Shown: piece after piece, positions 46,590 through 58,229 of the stretch
Position numbering within the stretch: position 1 is the first letter of the stretch
Layout: each line of letters begins with the position of its first letter
DNA from: Amycolatopsis pithecellobii
GTDB lineage: Bacteria; Actinomycetota; Actinomycetes; Mycobacteriales; Pseudonocardiaceae
Assembly (NCBI RefSeq): GCF_009707865.1
Contig: NZ_WMBA01000006.1
Location: forward strand, 111,641-175,640
Direction: 5' to 3'
Length of the DNA stretch: 64,000 bases
Made by a program: the position numbers and the translations under genes
The notes under the pieces: model-generated
What the model saw: only the letters and a program-made list of their open reading frames with translations
Databases searched by the model: none
Told to the model about the DNA's origin: nothing

Positions 46590-47411
46590 ATGTGGTGGGG
46601 ATGGCTGTGCGCGTTGGTCGCGGCCGTGGCGTACGGCGTGGCGACGGTGCTGCAGGCGGTCGCCGCCCGCGCGGTCAGCGGGAATGACAGCGGGGTCGAC
46701 CCCCGGCTGCTGGTGCGGGTGTTCCGGCAGTGGCGCTATGTCCTGGGCACCAGCCTGGACGCGCTGGGTTTCCTGGCACAGCTCGTCGCGCTGCGGACAC
46801 TGCCGCTGTTCGCCGTCCAGGCGGCGCTCGCGGCGAGCCTCGCGGTGACGGCGGTCGCGGCGATCGGCATCGGCACCCGGCTGCGTCCCCGCGAGTGGTC
46901 CGCAATCCTGCTCGTCTGCGCGGGGCTGGCATTGCTGGGCATCTCGGCGCAAGGCGAGGGCTCCGCTCCGGTCGGCTTGGCGTTCCACCTCGCACTACTG
47001 CTCGCGACAGCCGCGCTCGGCGTGGCCGGGACGGTGGCCGGACGCGCGAGCAAGCGGGTGCGCGGCCCGGCGCTGGGGCTGGCCGCGGGGCTGGAGTTCG
47101 CGCTGGTCGCACTGGCCGGGCGGATCGTCGCGACGAACAGCGTCGGCGCGTTCCTGACCGACCCCGCGGCCTATGCGATCGCCGGCGCCGGGTTGCTCGG
47201 GATGCTGTTCCTGGCCTCGGCGCTGCAACGTGGGAGCGTGACGACGGCCACGGCGCTCATGGTGGTCGGCGAAACCGTGCTGCCGTCGGTGATCGGTGTG
47301 CTGGCGCTCGGCGACACGACCCGGCCGGGGTTCGGGATGGTCGCAGTGGCGGGGTTCGTGCTCGCCGTCGTGTCGGCGCTGGCACTGGCCCGCTTCGGCG
47401 AGGTCAGCTGA
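46590..47411 (+). CDS. NIPA/DMT-like membrane protein
   Basis: A 273-residue protein with about nine hydrophobic helices ([21 protein letters not shown] at the start). It resembles the NIPA-type magnesium/DMT superfamily branch and the paralogue at 57122-58051: both have R-x-W/L then [23 protein letters not shown] segments. The substrate is unknown. The ATG is leaderless (TAGGGT at 46578-46583). It breaks the his cluster on the opposite strand and may share a transcript with the PPOX gene, although that gene has its own box. Confidence 0.78.
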   Translation: MWWGWLCALVAAVAYGVATVLQAVAARAVSGNDSGVDPRLLVRVFRQWRYVLGTSLDALGFLAQLVALRTLPLFAVQAALAASLAVTAVAAIGIGTRLRPREWSAILLVCAGLALLGISAQGEGSAPVGLAFHLALLLATAALGVAGTVAGRASKRVRGPALGLAAGLEFALVALAGRIVATNSVGAFLTDPAAYAIAGAGLLGMLFLASALQRGSVTTATALMVVGETVLPSVIGVLALGDTTRPGFGMVAVAGFVLAVVSALALARFGEVS

Positions 47412-47440
47412 GTCCGATGTGGACAGACTAGGCTGGCCCC

Positions 47441-47806
47441 ATGACGTCTTCTCTTGGCAACGCGAAATACGTGGTGCTGACCACGTTCCGCAAGGACGGC
47501 ACCCCGGTGCCGACGCCCGTCTGGGCCGCGACAGACGGGGACGAGCTGCTGGTGTTGTCGGAACGCAAGGCGGGCAAGGTCAAACGCATCCGCCGGGACG
47601 GCAAAGTGCTGGTGCAGGCCTGCGACGTCCGCGGCCGCAACGCCTACGGCCCCGAACTGACCGGCACCGCGCAGCTCGTGGAGGACGTCGCGCGCGTGCG
47701 GCAGGCACTTGTCCGCCAGTACGGGATTTTCGTCCGGGTCAGCATGTTCTTCAGCCGCCTTCGCCCCCCGCGTGACCGGACGATCGGGATCGCGGTGCGC
47801 TTCTAG
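47441..47806 (+). CDS. PPOX class F420-dependent/pyridoxamine oxidase-like protein
   Basis: A 121-residue split beta-barrel flavin/F420-binding protein ([58 protein letters not shown]). The family includes F420-linked reductases of small molecules; the substrate is unknown. The ATG is leaderless (TAGGCT at 47429-47434). Its TAG stop overlaps the TAG of convergent hisA in a CTAG tetramer. Confidence 0.85.
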   Translation: MTSSLGNAKYVVLTTFRKDGTPVPTPVWAATDGDELLVLSERKAGKVKRIRRDGKVLVQACDVRGRNAYGPELTGTAQLVEDVARVRQALVRQYGIFVRVSMFFSRLRPPRDRTIGIAVRF

Positions 47807-48534
47807 CGGACCGCGGCCAGCGCCTCGGGCAACGTGAACGCCCCGGCATAGAGCGCCTTGCCGACGATGGCGCCTTCGACGCCGTCATCGGACAGCGTCG
47901 CCAGCGCACGCAGATCGTCCAAACTGGACACTCCGCCGGAGGCGATGACCGGCGCGTCGGTGCGCGCGGCGACCTCGCGCAGCAGCTCGAGGTTGGGCCC
48001 CTTGAGGGTGCCGTCCTTGCTGACGTCGGTCACCACGTAGCGGCCGGCGCCGTCGCGGTCGAGGCGTTCCAGCACCTCCCACAGGTCGCCTCCGTCACGG
48101 GTCCAGCCCCGTGCGGCGAGCCGGTACCCGGCGTCGGTGATCCGCACGTCGAGCCCGATCGCGACGCGATCCCCGTGGGAGGCAACGACCTTCGCGGTCC
48201 ACTCTGGATCCTCGAGCGCGGCCGTACCCAGGTTCACCCGGCGGGCACCGATGGCCAGCGCCGCCTCGAGCGACTCATCGTCCCTGATCCCGCCGGACAG
48301 TTCGACCTGCACCTCCAGCCGCCGCACCACGTCGGCCAGCAGCTCACGGTTGGAGCCCTTACCGAACGCGGCATCGAGATCGACGAGGTGGATCCATTCC
48401 GCCCCGTCGCGTTGCCAGGCCAGCGCCGCGTCGAGCGGGTCGCCATAAGCGGTTTCGGTGCCTGCTTCGCCCTGAACGAGCCGGACCGCCTGGCCATCGG
48501 CCACATCAACGGCGGGAAGGAGGGTGAAAGTCAC
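47803..48534 (-). CDS. hisA: ProFAR isomerase (HisA/PriA)
   Basis: A 243-residue TIM barrel that isomerises ProFAR in histidine synthesis; actinobacterial PriA also isomerises PRA in tryptophan synthesis, which would explain the lack of trpF here. Blocks: [21 protein letters not shown] with the catalytic Asp, [40 protein letters not shown] and [12 protein letters not shown]. The GTG at 48534 is leaderless (TATAGT at 48541-48546), and that box contains the hisH stop codon. Confidence 0.94.
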   Translation of the reverse strand: MTFTLLPAVDVADGQAVRLVQGEAGTETAYGDPLDAALAWQRDGAEWIHLVDLDAAFGKGSNRELLADVVRRLEVQVELSGGIRDDESLEAALAIGARRVNLGTAALEDPEWTAKVVASHGDRVAIGLDVRITDAGYRLAARGWTRDGGDLWEVLERLDRDGAGRYVVTDVSKDGTLKGPNLELLREVAARTDAPVIASGGVSSLDDLRALATLSDDGVEGAIVGKALYAGAFTLPEALAAVR

Positions 48535-48540
48535 CCGGCA

Positions 48541-48546
48541 ACTATA
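48541..48546 (-). promoter_or_regulatory. hisA -10 box containing the hisH stop codon
   Basis: On the minus strand TATAGT lies 6 bases before the hisA GTG and includes the TAG stop of hisH. It would let hisA be read from its own leaderless transcript inside the operon. Confidence 0.5.
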
Positions 48547-49171
48547 GGGTTCGCAACCAGTTCTCCAGCAAGTGGGCGCCCGCGTCACCGGACTTCTCCG
48601 GGTGGAACTGGGTGGCCCACAACGGACCGTTCTCCGCCGCGGCGACGAAGTCCTCGCCGTGGTGGGCCCAGGTGACCTTCGGCTGCTGGCCGGGAAGGCC
48701 GGAGTCGAGTTCCCAGGTGCGCGCCGCGTACGAGTGCACGAAATAGAACCGGGTGTCCGCGCCGAGTCCGGCGAACAACTGCGAATCCGCGGGCGCCCGC
48801 ACGGTATTCCAGCCCATGTGCGGCACGATTTCGGCGTGCAACCGATCGACGGTGCCGGGCCACTCTCCGGTGCCTTGCGACTCCACGCCGTGCTCGACGC
48901 CGCGTTCGAAGAGAATCTGCATCCCGACGCAGATCCCGAGCACCGGGCGGCCCCCGGCGAGCCGGGTGCCGATGATTTTCTCCCCGCCTACCGAGAGAAG
49001 ACCTTCGATACACGCGGCGAACGCGCCGACGCCGGGCACCACGAGGCCATCGGCCGCCAGCGCCGCCTTGGGGTCCGCGGTGACCTCGACCTCGGCGCCC
49101 ACCCGCCGTACCGCGCGTTCCGCGGATCGAAGGTTGCCGGAACCGTAATCCAGAATCACCACGCGAGTCAC
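48542..49171 (-). CDS. hisH: Imidazole glycerol phosphate synthase, glutaminase subunit
   Basis: A 209-residue class I glutaminase that feeds ammonia to HisF. The nucleophile Cys is in [11 protein letters not shown] (about residue 78) and the His-Glu pair lies in [10 protein letters not shown] near the end. The start is a GTG at 49171, leaderless, with TAAGCT (49178-49183) 6 bases upstream. It is separated from the other his genes hisB/hisC/hisD by four unrelated genes on both strands. Confidence 0.95.
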   Translation of the reverse strand: MTRVVILDYGSGNLRSAERAVRRVGAEVEVTADPKAALAADGLVVPGVGAFAACIEGLLSVGGEKIIGTRLAGGRPVLGICVGMQILFERGVEHGVESQGTGEWPGTVDRLHAEIVPHMGWNTVRAPADSQLFAGLGADTRFYFVHSYAARTWELDSGLPGQQPKVTWAHHGEDFVAAAENGPLWATQFHPEKSGDAGAHLLENWLRTL

Positions 49172-49262
49172 CAGGTCAGCTTAGGCGACGACGCCGCACC
49201 GGTTTCGGTTTCCCCATGGCGGGAAATGGTTATCCGCGTCGCAGCAGGCAAAGGGAGTGACA

Positions 49263-49559
49263 ATGTCGTCGCACCGAAGAATCATCATGTTGGCCGGCGA
49301 GCTGGCCGACGAACTGTCCAACTTCGACGCTGACGGGCTGGGCACCGTGGAACTGCGCGGTTTGATGCGCGGAATGACCGGCACCGCCTCGGCGCTCACC
49401 CGGATCCTCGACCAGCTTCGCGACTGCCCGGCACTCGTGCAGCCCGAACTGGACCGGCCCGCCAATCGCGCTGTGCGCAGCGAGCTGGAGCAGGCGGCCG
49501 CCGCGGCCGAGGATCTGCGGGTGACCGCCGAGTCGCTGTACCGGTTGCTCCCGATGTAG
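49263..49559 (+). CDS. Small helical protein, unrecognised
   Basis: A 98-residue, probably all-helical protein (MSSHRRIIMLAGELADELSN, LMRGMTGTASALTRILDQL, LEQAAAAAEDLRVTAESLYRLL). GGGAG lies 6 bases before the ATG at 49263; a GTG two codons upstream is less likely. No family is recognised. It is on the opposite strand from hisH and upstream of the SoxR-like gene, with 77 bases between. Confidence 0.65.
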   Translation: MSSHRRIIMLAGELADELSNFDADGLGTVELRGLMRGMTGTASALTRILDQLRDCPALVQPELDRPANRAVRSELEQAAAAAEDLRVTAESLYRLLPM

Positions 49560-49598
49560 CCCCTCCGTAGGTCCACAGTGGACTCGACAGCGCGGCAA

Positions 49599-49629
49599 CC
49601 TCGACTTAGGTCGAAGTCGCGGTTACGCT
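49599..49629 (+). promoter_or_regulatory. SoxR-type dyad and promoter
   Basis: CCTCGACTTAGGTCGAAG (49599-49616) is an inverted repeat with one mismatch, like actinomycete SoxR boxes. It covers a TCGACT -35-like box (49601-49606); TACGCT (49624-49629) lies 17 bases further on and 7 bases before the regulator GTG. Autoregulation is inferred. Confidence 0.55.
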
Positions 49630-49636
49630 GGCGCTT

Positions 49637-50098
49637 GTGACCAAGCTTGCCGACCATCTCAGCATCGGGCAGGTCGCCGAACGCAGTGGGGTACCTCACA
49701 CCGCGCTGCGGTTCTACGAGGACCGCGGCCTGATCCACTCCGAGCGTTCCACCGGCAACCAGCGCCGCTACCCGCGCACGGTACTGCGCCGGATCGCGTT
49801 CATTCGCGCCGCCCAGCGGGTGGGCCTGAGCCTGGAGGAGATCAGCGCCGCGCTGACCGCGCTCCCCAAGGACCACGCGCCGACGAAGACGGACTGGGCC
49901 CGGCTGTCGCGGCACTGGCAGGACGAGCTGGACGCAAGGATCGACGCCCTGCAACGCCTGCGTGACCGGCTCACCGGCTGCGTCGGCTGCGGTTGCCTGT
50001 CCCTGCGGATGTGCGGGCTGTACAACCAGGACGACCAGATGGCCCGCTTCGGCCCCGGCGCACGACTACTCAAGCCCGCACTGGAGGGCGGCGCCTAG
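49637..50098 (+). CDS. soxR: SoxR-type redox-sensitive MerR family regulator
   Basis: A 153-residue MerR protein: winged HTH (LSIGQVAERSGVPHTALRFYEDRGL), coiled-coil, and a C-terminal CxxCxCx5C cluster (Cys115, 118, 120, 126; CVGCGCLSLRMC), the ligands of the [2Fe-2S] centre by which SoxR senses redox-active compounds. In actinomycetes SoxR controls small sets of oxidoreductases and exporters rather than soxS. The GTG is leaderless. Its TAG stop overlaps the tetR stop in CTAG. Confidence 0.93.
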   Translation: MTKLADHLSIGQVAERSGVPHTALRFYEDRGLIHSERSTGNQRRYPRTVLRRIAFIRAAQRVGLSLEEISAALTALPKDHAPTKTDWARLSRHWQDELDARIDALQRLRDRLTGCVGCGCLSLRMCGLYNQDDQMARFGPGARLLKPALEGGA

Positions 50099-50685
50099 CG
50101 GCCATGCGCGCGGGGGCGGCCGAGCAGCCGGCGGCCGACTTCGCGCAGATGGGTGCGCAGTGTCTCGTCGTCGACATCGGCGAACTGCGGGGCGCCGCCG
50201 GTGAGCGCGATACCCGTGATAGCGGCGTGCGCGGCGATGACCCGGTACGCGTCACCTTCGGCACCCGCGAACATCTCCATCAGCGCGCTGCTGAAATTCT
50301 CCCGCGTCGACCATGATGTCGTCAGCGCCCGTGTCACCCCGGGGTCGCGGCTGAACAGTGCGATCAAGGCCCGGTGCCGCACCACGATGTCCACGAAACC
50401 CGTCAGCAGGTGGTCGATCCGCGCGCTACGGCCACGCAGGCGGGACGCCTCCTCGATCACCACGTCCAGCTCACGCAGCCCGGGTTCGGCGACCGCGCCG
50501 GTGATCTCGTCCTTGGTCTTGAAGTGGTAGTAGACCGCCGCTTTCGTCACGCCCAGTGCGTCGGCGATCATCTGCAGCGACGTGCCCTCCACACCGTGCT
50601 CGGCGAACAACCGCAGCGCCGTCTTGAGCAGCCGGGTACGGGTGTCCTCCTGGCTGCTCGCGTCCGCAGCCGACCTCGCCGCCAT
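50095..50685 (-). CDS. TetR family repressor of the MMPL exporter
   Basis: A 196-residue regulator with an N-terminal HTH (TRLLKTALRLFAEHGVEGTSLQMIADALGVTKAAVYYHFKTKDEI) and a TetR_C ligand domain. GGGAGGA lies 6 bases before the ATG. Divergent from the MMPL exporter gene, whose promoter holds two palindromic operator candidates, so repression of the exporter is likely. A longer frame that runs into the intergenic repeat element is rejected. Confidence 0.9.
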   Translation of the reverse strand: MAARSAADASSQEDTRTRLLKTALRLFAEHGVEGTSLQMIADALGVTKAAVYYHFKTKDEITGAVAEPGLRELDVVIEEASRLRGRSARIDHLLTGFVDIVVRHRALIALFSRDPGVTRALTTSWSTRENFSSALMEMFAGAEGDAYRVIAAHAAITGIALTGGAPQFADVDDETLRTHLREVGRRLLGRPRAHGR

Positions 50686-50698
50686 GCCGTCCTCCCAC

Positions 50699-50786
50699 TA
50701 CCAATCCGACCGAAGTAGGCGGACACGGTCCGCAGCCGATCTGCTTGTCGACACCCGTTTCCGCTGTGGCTGCCGTCGGATTGGTA
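50699..50786 (-). mobile_element. Small terminal-inverted-repeat element (MITE-like), intergenic copy
   Basis: The 88 bases begin with TACCAATCCGAC (50699-50710) and end with GTCGGATTGGTA (50775-50786), a perfect 12-bp inverted repeat with TA at both outer ends. A second copy in opposite orientation is in the mmpL coding sequence (51970-52058), differing at only a few positions. No transposase is present; it would be mobilised in trans. Confidence 0.8.
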
Positions 50787-50854
50787 ACAAACGGCACAGT
50801 AAAGCACGGTGAGACTACGCGCCGGTCACCGCGCGAAGCAACCACTGATCTACT

Positions 50855-50866
50855 AGCCGATCGGCT
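50855..50866. promoter_or_regulatory. TetR operator candidate 1
   Basis: AGCCGATCGGCT, a perfect palindrome, 24 bases centre to centre from operator 2. It ends at the first base of the TTGTAA -35 box (50866-50871). Confidence 0.6.
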
Positions 50867-50876
50867 TGTAAATCTC

Positions 50877-50892
50877 CTAGCCGTTCGGCTAG
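50877..50892. promoter_or_regulatory. TetR operator candidate 2
   Basis: CTAGCCGTTCGGCTAG, a palindrome of 7-bp arms around TT, shares the AGCCG-N2-CGGCT core with operator 1. It fills the spacer and overlaps the TAGCGT -10 box (50890-50895) of the mmpL promoter. Confidence 0.65.
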
Positions 50893-50929
50893 CGTGTTGG
50901 TCACCCGTTCGGACGAAGGAGGCGCGCTC

Positions 50930-53164
50930 ATGGCCACCGTGCTGTACCGGCTCGCCCGCTTCTCATTTCGCAGGCGCCGGCTCGTCACGGCGATCTGGGC
51001 CGCTCTGCTGATCGCGCTCGGGCTGGGCGCGTTGACGCTGTCCGGCCAGCTCACGAACGACGTGACTATCCCGGGCACCGAGGCACAGCAGGCCATCGAC
51101 CACCTCAAGGAACGCTTCCCGCAGGCGTCGGTCGGCGGCGCGACCGCTCGCGTCGCCATCGAGGCGCCGGCCGGCCAGAAGCTCACCGATCCCGCCGGCA
51201 AAGCCGCGGTCGAACAGCTCGTGAGCACTCTCAAAACCGCGCCGAAAGCGCGCATGGTCACCGACCCGTTCCAGGCGGGCACCGTCTCGCCCGACGGCCG
51301 GGTCGCGCTCGCGCAGGTCGGTTACGGGGTCCCGGCATCGGAGCTGACCGCGGCGGACCGGGCGGCCGTCACCGCGCCCGCGGACAGCGCCCGCCAGGCC
51401 GGACTGACCGTCGAGTTCGGCGGCGACGCGATCCAGGGCGTGCCTGAAGTCGGCAGTACCGAGGGAATCGGCGTGGTCATCGCGGCGATCGTGCTGACCG
51501 TGACGTTCGGCTCGCTCCTCGCCGCTGGGCTCCCGTTGCTGACCGCGCTGATCGGCGTCGGTGTCGGCATGGCCGGGATCATGACGGTCTCCGGGCTCAC
51601 CGACCTGAACTCGAACACCCCGATCCTCGCGCTGATGCTGGGACTCGCGGTCGGTATCGACTACGCGTTGTTCATCGTCTCGCGATACCGGCACGAGCTG
51701 AGCGAGGGTCACGAGCCCGAAGAAGCCGCGGCGCGCGGCGTCGGCACCGCCGGTTCCGCGGTGGTGTTCGCCGGGCTGACGGTGATGATCGCGCTCGTCG
51801 GGCTCACCGTCGTCGGCATCCCGTTCCTCGGCCAGATGGGCATCGCCGCCGCGGCGACCGTCGCCGTCGCCGTGCTCATCGCGCTCACCCTGCTGCCCGC
51901 CATCTTCGGCTTCGCCGGGCGCAAGGTTCTGCGCCGGCGAGCGAAGAAACAACCGGCCGTGCCATTCGTTACCAATCCGACGGCAGCCACGGCGGAAACG
52001 GGTGTCGACAAGCAGAGCGGCCTCGGACCGTTTCCGCCTACTTTCGGTCGGATCGGTAAGCAGGCGAACGGCGAGCGATGGGCCGGTTTCGTGGCACGGC
52101 ACCGGATTCCGGTGCTGGTGGTCGCGGTCGCCGGTCTGCTCGTCGTCGCGATCCCCGCGCTGGGCATGCGGCTCGGGCTGCCCAACGACGCCACGGCCGC
52201 GCCCGACTCGACCCAGCGCAAGGCCTACGACCTGGTCACCGAAGGGTTCGGTCCCGGCGTGAACGGGCCGTTGATCGTGGTCATCTCCGACGCGACCGCC
52301 GATAACACCGCCGCGGCCGCCGACCGGATCTCCCGGCTCGACGACGTCGCCGCGGTGACGAAACCTCAGTTCAACGCGCAGCGCGACACCGCGATGTTCA
52401 CGGTCATCCCGAACAGCGGCCCCAGCAGCGAGCAGACCGAAAAGCTGGTCGGCGACATCCGGGCACACTCCGACGGCACAACGCTCGCCGTGACCGGGCA
52501 GACCGCGCTGCAGATCGACGTTTCGGAAAAGCTTTCCGGCGCGATGCTGCCGTATCTCGCGCTCATCGTCGGGCTCGCGTTCCTGTTGCTGATGCTGGTT
52601 TTCCGTTCGCTCATCGTGCCGTTGAAAGCGACGCTCGGGTTCCTCGGGTCGGTCGCGGCGACGTTCGGCGCCGTCGTCGCGGTCTTCCAATGGGGCTGGC
52701 TCGACGACGTCCTCGGGGTGAAGTCCACCGCGCCGATCATGAGTATGCTGCCGATCCTGCTGATCGGCGTGCTGTTCGGGCTCGCGATGGACTACCAGGT
52801 GTTCCTGGTGACGCGGATGCGCGAGGAGCACGTGCACGGTCGCGAGGCACGGCAGGCGGTGGTCACCGGATTCCGGCACGGCGCACGGGTCGTGGTCGCC
52901 GCCGCGCTGATCATGGTCAGCGTGTTCGCCGGGTTCGTGCTCGCCGACACCACGCTCATCCAGTCGATCGGGTTCGCGCTGGCGTTCGGTGTCGCGGTCG
53001 ACGCCTTCGTGGTGCGGATGACGATCGTGCCCGCGGTGATGTCGCTGCTCGGTGCGCGGGCCTGGTGGCTGCCGAGGTGGCTCGGCCGCGTACTGCCCAA
53101 TGTGGACGTCGAGGGCGAAAAACTCAGCAAGCGGCTCGACGAGAAGGAACTGGAAAGCGTTTAG
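50930..53164 (+). CDS. MMPL/RND family membrane exporter with in-frame element insertion
   Basis: A 744-residue transporter of the MMPL family with two repeats, each of a first helix, a large extracellular loop and five further helices (LVTAIWAALLIALGLGALTL ... LMLGLAVGIDYALFIVSRY; second half PVLVVAVAGLLVV ... LFGLAMDYQVFLVTRMREE). It exports lipids, drugs or metabolites; the substrate is unknown. Residues about 347-376 (VTNPTAATAETGVDKQ...) are encoded by a copy of the small inverted-repeat element and lie in the cytoplasmic linker between the two halves, where an insert is tolerable. GAAGGAGG precedes the ATG at 50930. It is paired with a divergent tetR. Confidence 0.9.
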   Translation: MATVLYRLARFSFRRRRLVTAIWAALLIALGLGALTLSGQLTNDVTIPGTEAQQAIDHLKERFPQASVGGATARVAIEAPAGQKLTDPAGKAAVEQLVSTLKTAPKARMVTDPFQAGTVSPDGRVALAQVGYGVPASELTAADRAAVTAPADSARQAGLTVEFGGDAIQGVPEVGSTEGIGVVIAAIVLTVTFGSLLAAGLPLLTALIGVGVGMAGIMTVSGLTDLNSNTPILALMLGLAVGIDYALFIVSRYRHELSEGHEPEEAAARGVGTAGSAVVFAGLTVMIALVGLTVVGIPFLGQMGIAAAATVAVAVLIALTLLPAIFGFAGRKVLRRRAKKQPAVPFVTNPTAATAETGVDKQSGLGPFPPTFGRIGKQANGERWAGFVARHRIPVLVVAVAGLLVVAIPALGMRLGLPNDATAAPDSTQRKAYDLVTEGFGPGVNGPLIVVISDATADNTAAAADRISRLDDVAAVTKPQFNAQRDTAMFTVIPNSGPSSEQTEKLVGDIRAHSDGTTLAVTGQTALQIDVSEKLSGAMLPYLALIVGLAFLLLMLVFRSLIVPLKATLGFLGSVAATFGAVVAVFQWGWLDDVLGVKSTAPIMSMLPILLIGVLFGLAMDYQVFLVTRMREEHVHGREARQAVVTGFRHGARVVVAAALIMVSVFAGFVLADTTLIQSIGFALAFGVAVDAFVVRMTIVPAVMSLLGARAWWLPRWLGRVLPNVDVEGEKLSKRLDEKELESV
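51970..52058 (+). mobile_element. Small terminal-inverted-repeat element inside mmpL
   Basis: 89 bases from TACCAATCCGAC (51970-51981) to GTCGGATCGGTA (52047-52058), about 93 percent identical by eye to the intergenic copy in reverse orientation. One extra T relative to that copy makes the net insertion (with a duplicated TA) 87 bases, 29 codons, so the frame is kept. Confidence 0.8.
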
Positions 53165-53315
53165 CTGACGAACCAGAGGATGCCGCCGCCGAGGGCGAGC
53201 AGCGCGGCGACGAGCAGGATACCGGCCAGCCCCTTCGCGGTTTTGTAGGTGCTGTACACACCACCAGCGAGGAAACCGGCGAGTGCCAGCAGCAGGATCC
53301 CGACGATCTCCTTAC

Positions 53316-53319
<4 letters not shown>
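53161..53319 (-). CDS. Small two-helix membrane protein at the end of hisDCB
   Basis: A 52-residue protein with two hydrophobic helices ([39 protein letters not shown]). The start is a TTG at 53319 overlapping the hisB stop (TTGA), which indicates coupling; no other start fits. Its TAA stop overlaps the mmpL TAG in TTAG. No family is recognised. Small membrane genes occur elsewhere in this window's his and trp operons too. Confidence 0.68.
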
Positions 53320-56334
<3,015 letters not shown>

Positions 56335-56382
56335 GGGACTAGGGTACGGCCGGGGAACCTGTCGGCGACCAGGGAGGTAGCG

Positions 56383-57177
56383 GTGCTGCGGATCGGCTTG
56401 AGTCAGATCACATCCAGCGAGGACCCCGCGGAGAACCTGGAGATGATCCGGCGCGAGGTCGCCGCCGCGGCCGCGCAGGACGTCCGGGTCGTCGTTTTCC
56501 CCGAAGCGACGATGGTCCGTTTCGGGGTTTCCCTCAAGCCACATGCCGAGCCGCTCGACGGGCCGTGGGCGAAGTCGGTCGCCGGCATCGCCGCCGAGCA
56601 CGACGTGCTGGTCGTCGCGGGCATGTTCACCCCGTCCGACGGACGGGTGCGCAACACGCTGCTTGTCACCGGCCTCGGCCGCCATCTCGGCTACGACAAG
56701 ATCCACCTCTATGACGCGTTCGGTTTCCGCGAGTCCGATACGGTCGCCCCCGGCACCGAACTCCTCACCACCAGCGTCGACGGCGTCACCCTCGGTTTTG
56801 CCACGTGTTACGACATCCGCTTCCCCGAACTGTTCCGCCGCCTCGCCGACGAGGGCGCGTCCGCGATCGTCGTGCCGACGTCCTGGGGTGCCGGCGAAGG
56901 TAAAGCGGACCAATGGGACGTGCTCGTGCGCGCCCGGGCACTCGACACCGGCTGCTGGGTGCTCGGCTGCGGACAGGCCGACCCGGCCGCGACCGGCACC
57001 AGCGTCAACCCGAAGGCGCCCACCGGCATCGGTTACTCGACCGTGGCCGACGGCTTCGGACAAGTGCGCGCCAGATTGGGCGCCGGGCCCGGCCTCGTCG
57101 TGGTCGGCATCGACCCTGAGGTCACTGAGAAGGCACGGGTTGCGACGGGTGCACTCGCGAACCGGCGCCTGGGGTAG
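56383..57177 (+). CDS. Nitrilase-superfamily carbon-nitrogen hydrolase
   Basis: A 264-residue amidohydrolase with the catalytic Glu-Lys-Cys triad: VVFPEATMV (Glu), YDKIHLYD (Lys) and [14 protein letters not shown] (Cys). Family members hydrolyse amides or omega-amidated acids such as deaminated glutathione; the precise substrate is not evident. The GTG at 56383 has AGGGAGG 5 bases upstream. It diverges from hisD and overlaps the convergent NIPA-like gene by 56 bases. Confidence 0.9.
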   Translation: MLRIGLSQITSSEDPAENLEMIRREVAAAAAQDVRVVVFPEATMVRFGVSLKPHAEPLDGPWAKSVAGIAAEHDVLVVAGMFTPSDGRVRNTLLVTGLGRHLGYDKIHLYDAFGFRESDTVAPGTELLTTSVDGVTLGFATCYDIRFPELFRRLADEGASAIVVPTSWGAGEGKADQWDVLVRARALDTGCWVLGCGQADPAATGTSVNPKAPTGIGYSTVADGFGQVRARLGAGPGLVVVGIDPEVTEKARVATGALANRRLG

Positions 57178-58051
57178 CCGCCGGGGCCACCACATGGCTG
57201 GTGCGGTACGCGAGGATCGCGATCCCCGCGACGATCACCGTGGCCGCGAGGAGCTCGCCCGTGAGAACGCCCGCGCCCGTCGCCGCCGACTCGCCCATCC
57301 ACCCGAGGCCGATGGCCACCCCGACCAGCGGATCGCTCGTGGTGATCACCGCGAGCGCCGGCGCCACCGCATATCCCTGCTGGAACGTGTTCTGTGACAG
57401 CAGGAAGCCGATCGGCCCCACGACACAGACCACGTACAGCGCCCAGTGCGTGAACGGCACGTCGATGCCCATCCGCAGCTGCCCCGCCACCACCTTCATC
57501 AACCCCGCGGTCACGCCGTAGAAGACGCCCGTCACGAGCGCGAGCCCGAGCACGCGACCGGTGCCCCGCAGCACCGTCGACAACCCGAGCCCCAGCAGCG
57601 CGACCAGCCCCAGCACGACGGCGAGCGGCCCCACATCGCCCACCAGCTCGTTCGACCCCCCGGTCGGTTGAGCCAGCGCGAGGAACGAGGAGAGTCCGGC
57701 GACGCACACGAGCGCGCCGAGCATGACGACCCGGTCGGCGTGGCGGTGACTGAGCCATGCGGAGAACATCGCCGCGAACGGCAAGGCGGTGACCAGCAGC
57801 GGCTGCACCAGCATGAGCGGCCCGAACCCGAGGGCCAGCACTTGCAACAGGAGGCCACCGATCGTGGCCGCGATGCTGATGAGCCACAGCGGCCGGCGCG
57901 CCAGGGCGACCAGCAGGCCCGGATCAAGCGTCCTGACCTGCGGAACCTCCTTCGTCGCCTTGGCCTGTGCCGCCGACGCCAGCCCCATCAACCCCGCCCC
58001 GATCACCGCGGCGGGAACCGCCACCGCCAGGCTGCTCCACTCCGCAGTCAT
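57122..58051 (-). CDS. NIPA/DMT-like membrane protein
   Basis: A 309-residue protein with about nine helices ([21 protein letters not shown] at the start, then [22 protein letters not shown]). It shares its architecture and several segments with the protein at 46590-47411, so they are paralogues. GGGGAGG lies 7 bases before the ATG. The C-terminal tail ([12 protein letters not shown]) overlaps the opposite hydrolase gene. Substrate unknown. Confidence 0.8.
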   Translation of the reverse strand: MTAEWSSLAVAVPAAVIGAGLMGLASAAQAKATKEVPQVRTLDPGLLVALARRPLWLISIAATIGGLLLQVLALGFGPLMLVQPLLVTALPFAAMFSAWLSHRHADRVVMLGALVCVAGLSSFLALAQPTGGSNELVGDVGPLAVVLGLVALLGLGLSTVLRGTGRVLGLALVTGVFYGVTAGLMKVVAGQLRMGIDVPFTHWALYVVCVVGPIGFLLSQNTFQQGYAVAPALAVITTSDPLVGVAIGLGWMGESAATGAGVLTGELLAATVIVAGIAILAYRTSHVVAPAATPGAGSRVHPSQPVPSQ

Positions 58052-58095
58052 CGGCTCACCTCCCCTTCACACAACATCCCAGCACCTGCGACGTC

Positions 58096-58155
58096 TTCCC
58101 GAATCGGGAAATTTCCCCGATACTTCGGGCGACCCGACCCTGATTTCACAGGGTC
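58096..58155. promoter_or_regulatory. Two dyads in a divergent promoter region
   Basis: TTCCCGAATCGGGAA (58096-58110) is a 15-base palindrome; GACCCTG (58136-58142) and CAGGGTC (58149-58155) form a second with a 6-base loop. They lie between the divergent NIPA-like and VC0807-like genes and may be operators or leader hairpins. Confidence 0.4.
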
Positions 58156-58229
58156 ACGGGGTACCGTTGGCACTCCACCCGCTGCCCCAGCCCGTGCTCC
58201 CCCCGGCACGAAAAGAGACTGCGAGTTCA

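Noticed and set aside
50963..52879. 638-codon frame opposite mmpL
   Set aside because: Antisense shadow of the MMPL gene with low-complexity Arg/Asp/His composition.
56335..57195. N-terminal extension of hisD
   Set aside because: It runs through the divergent nitrilase-like gene; the ATG at 56334 has a leaderless promoter and starts the family sequence.
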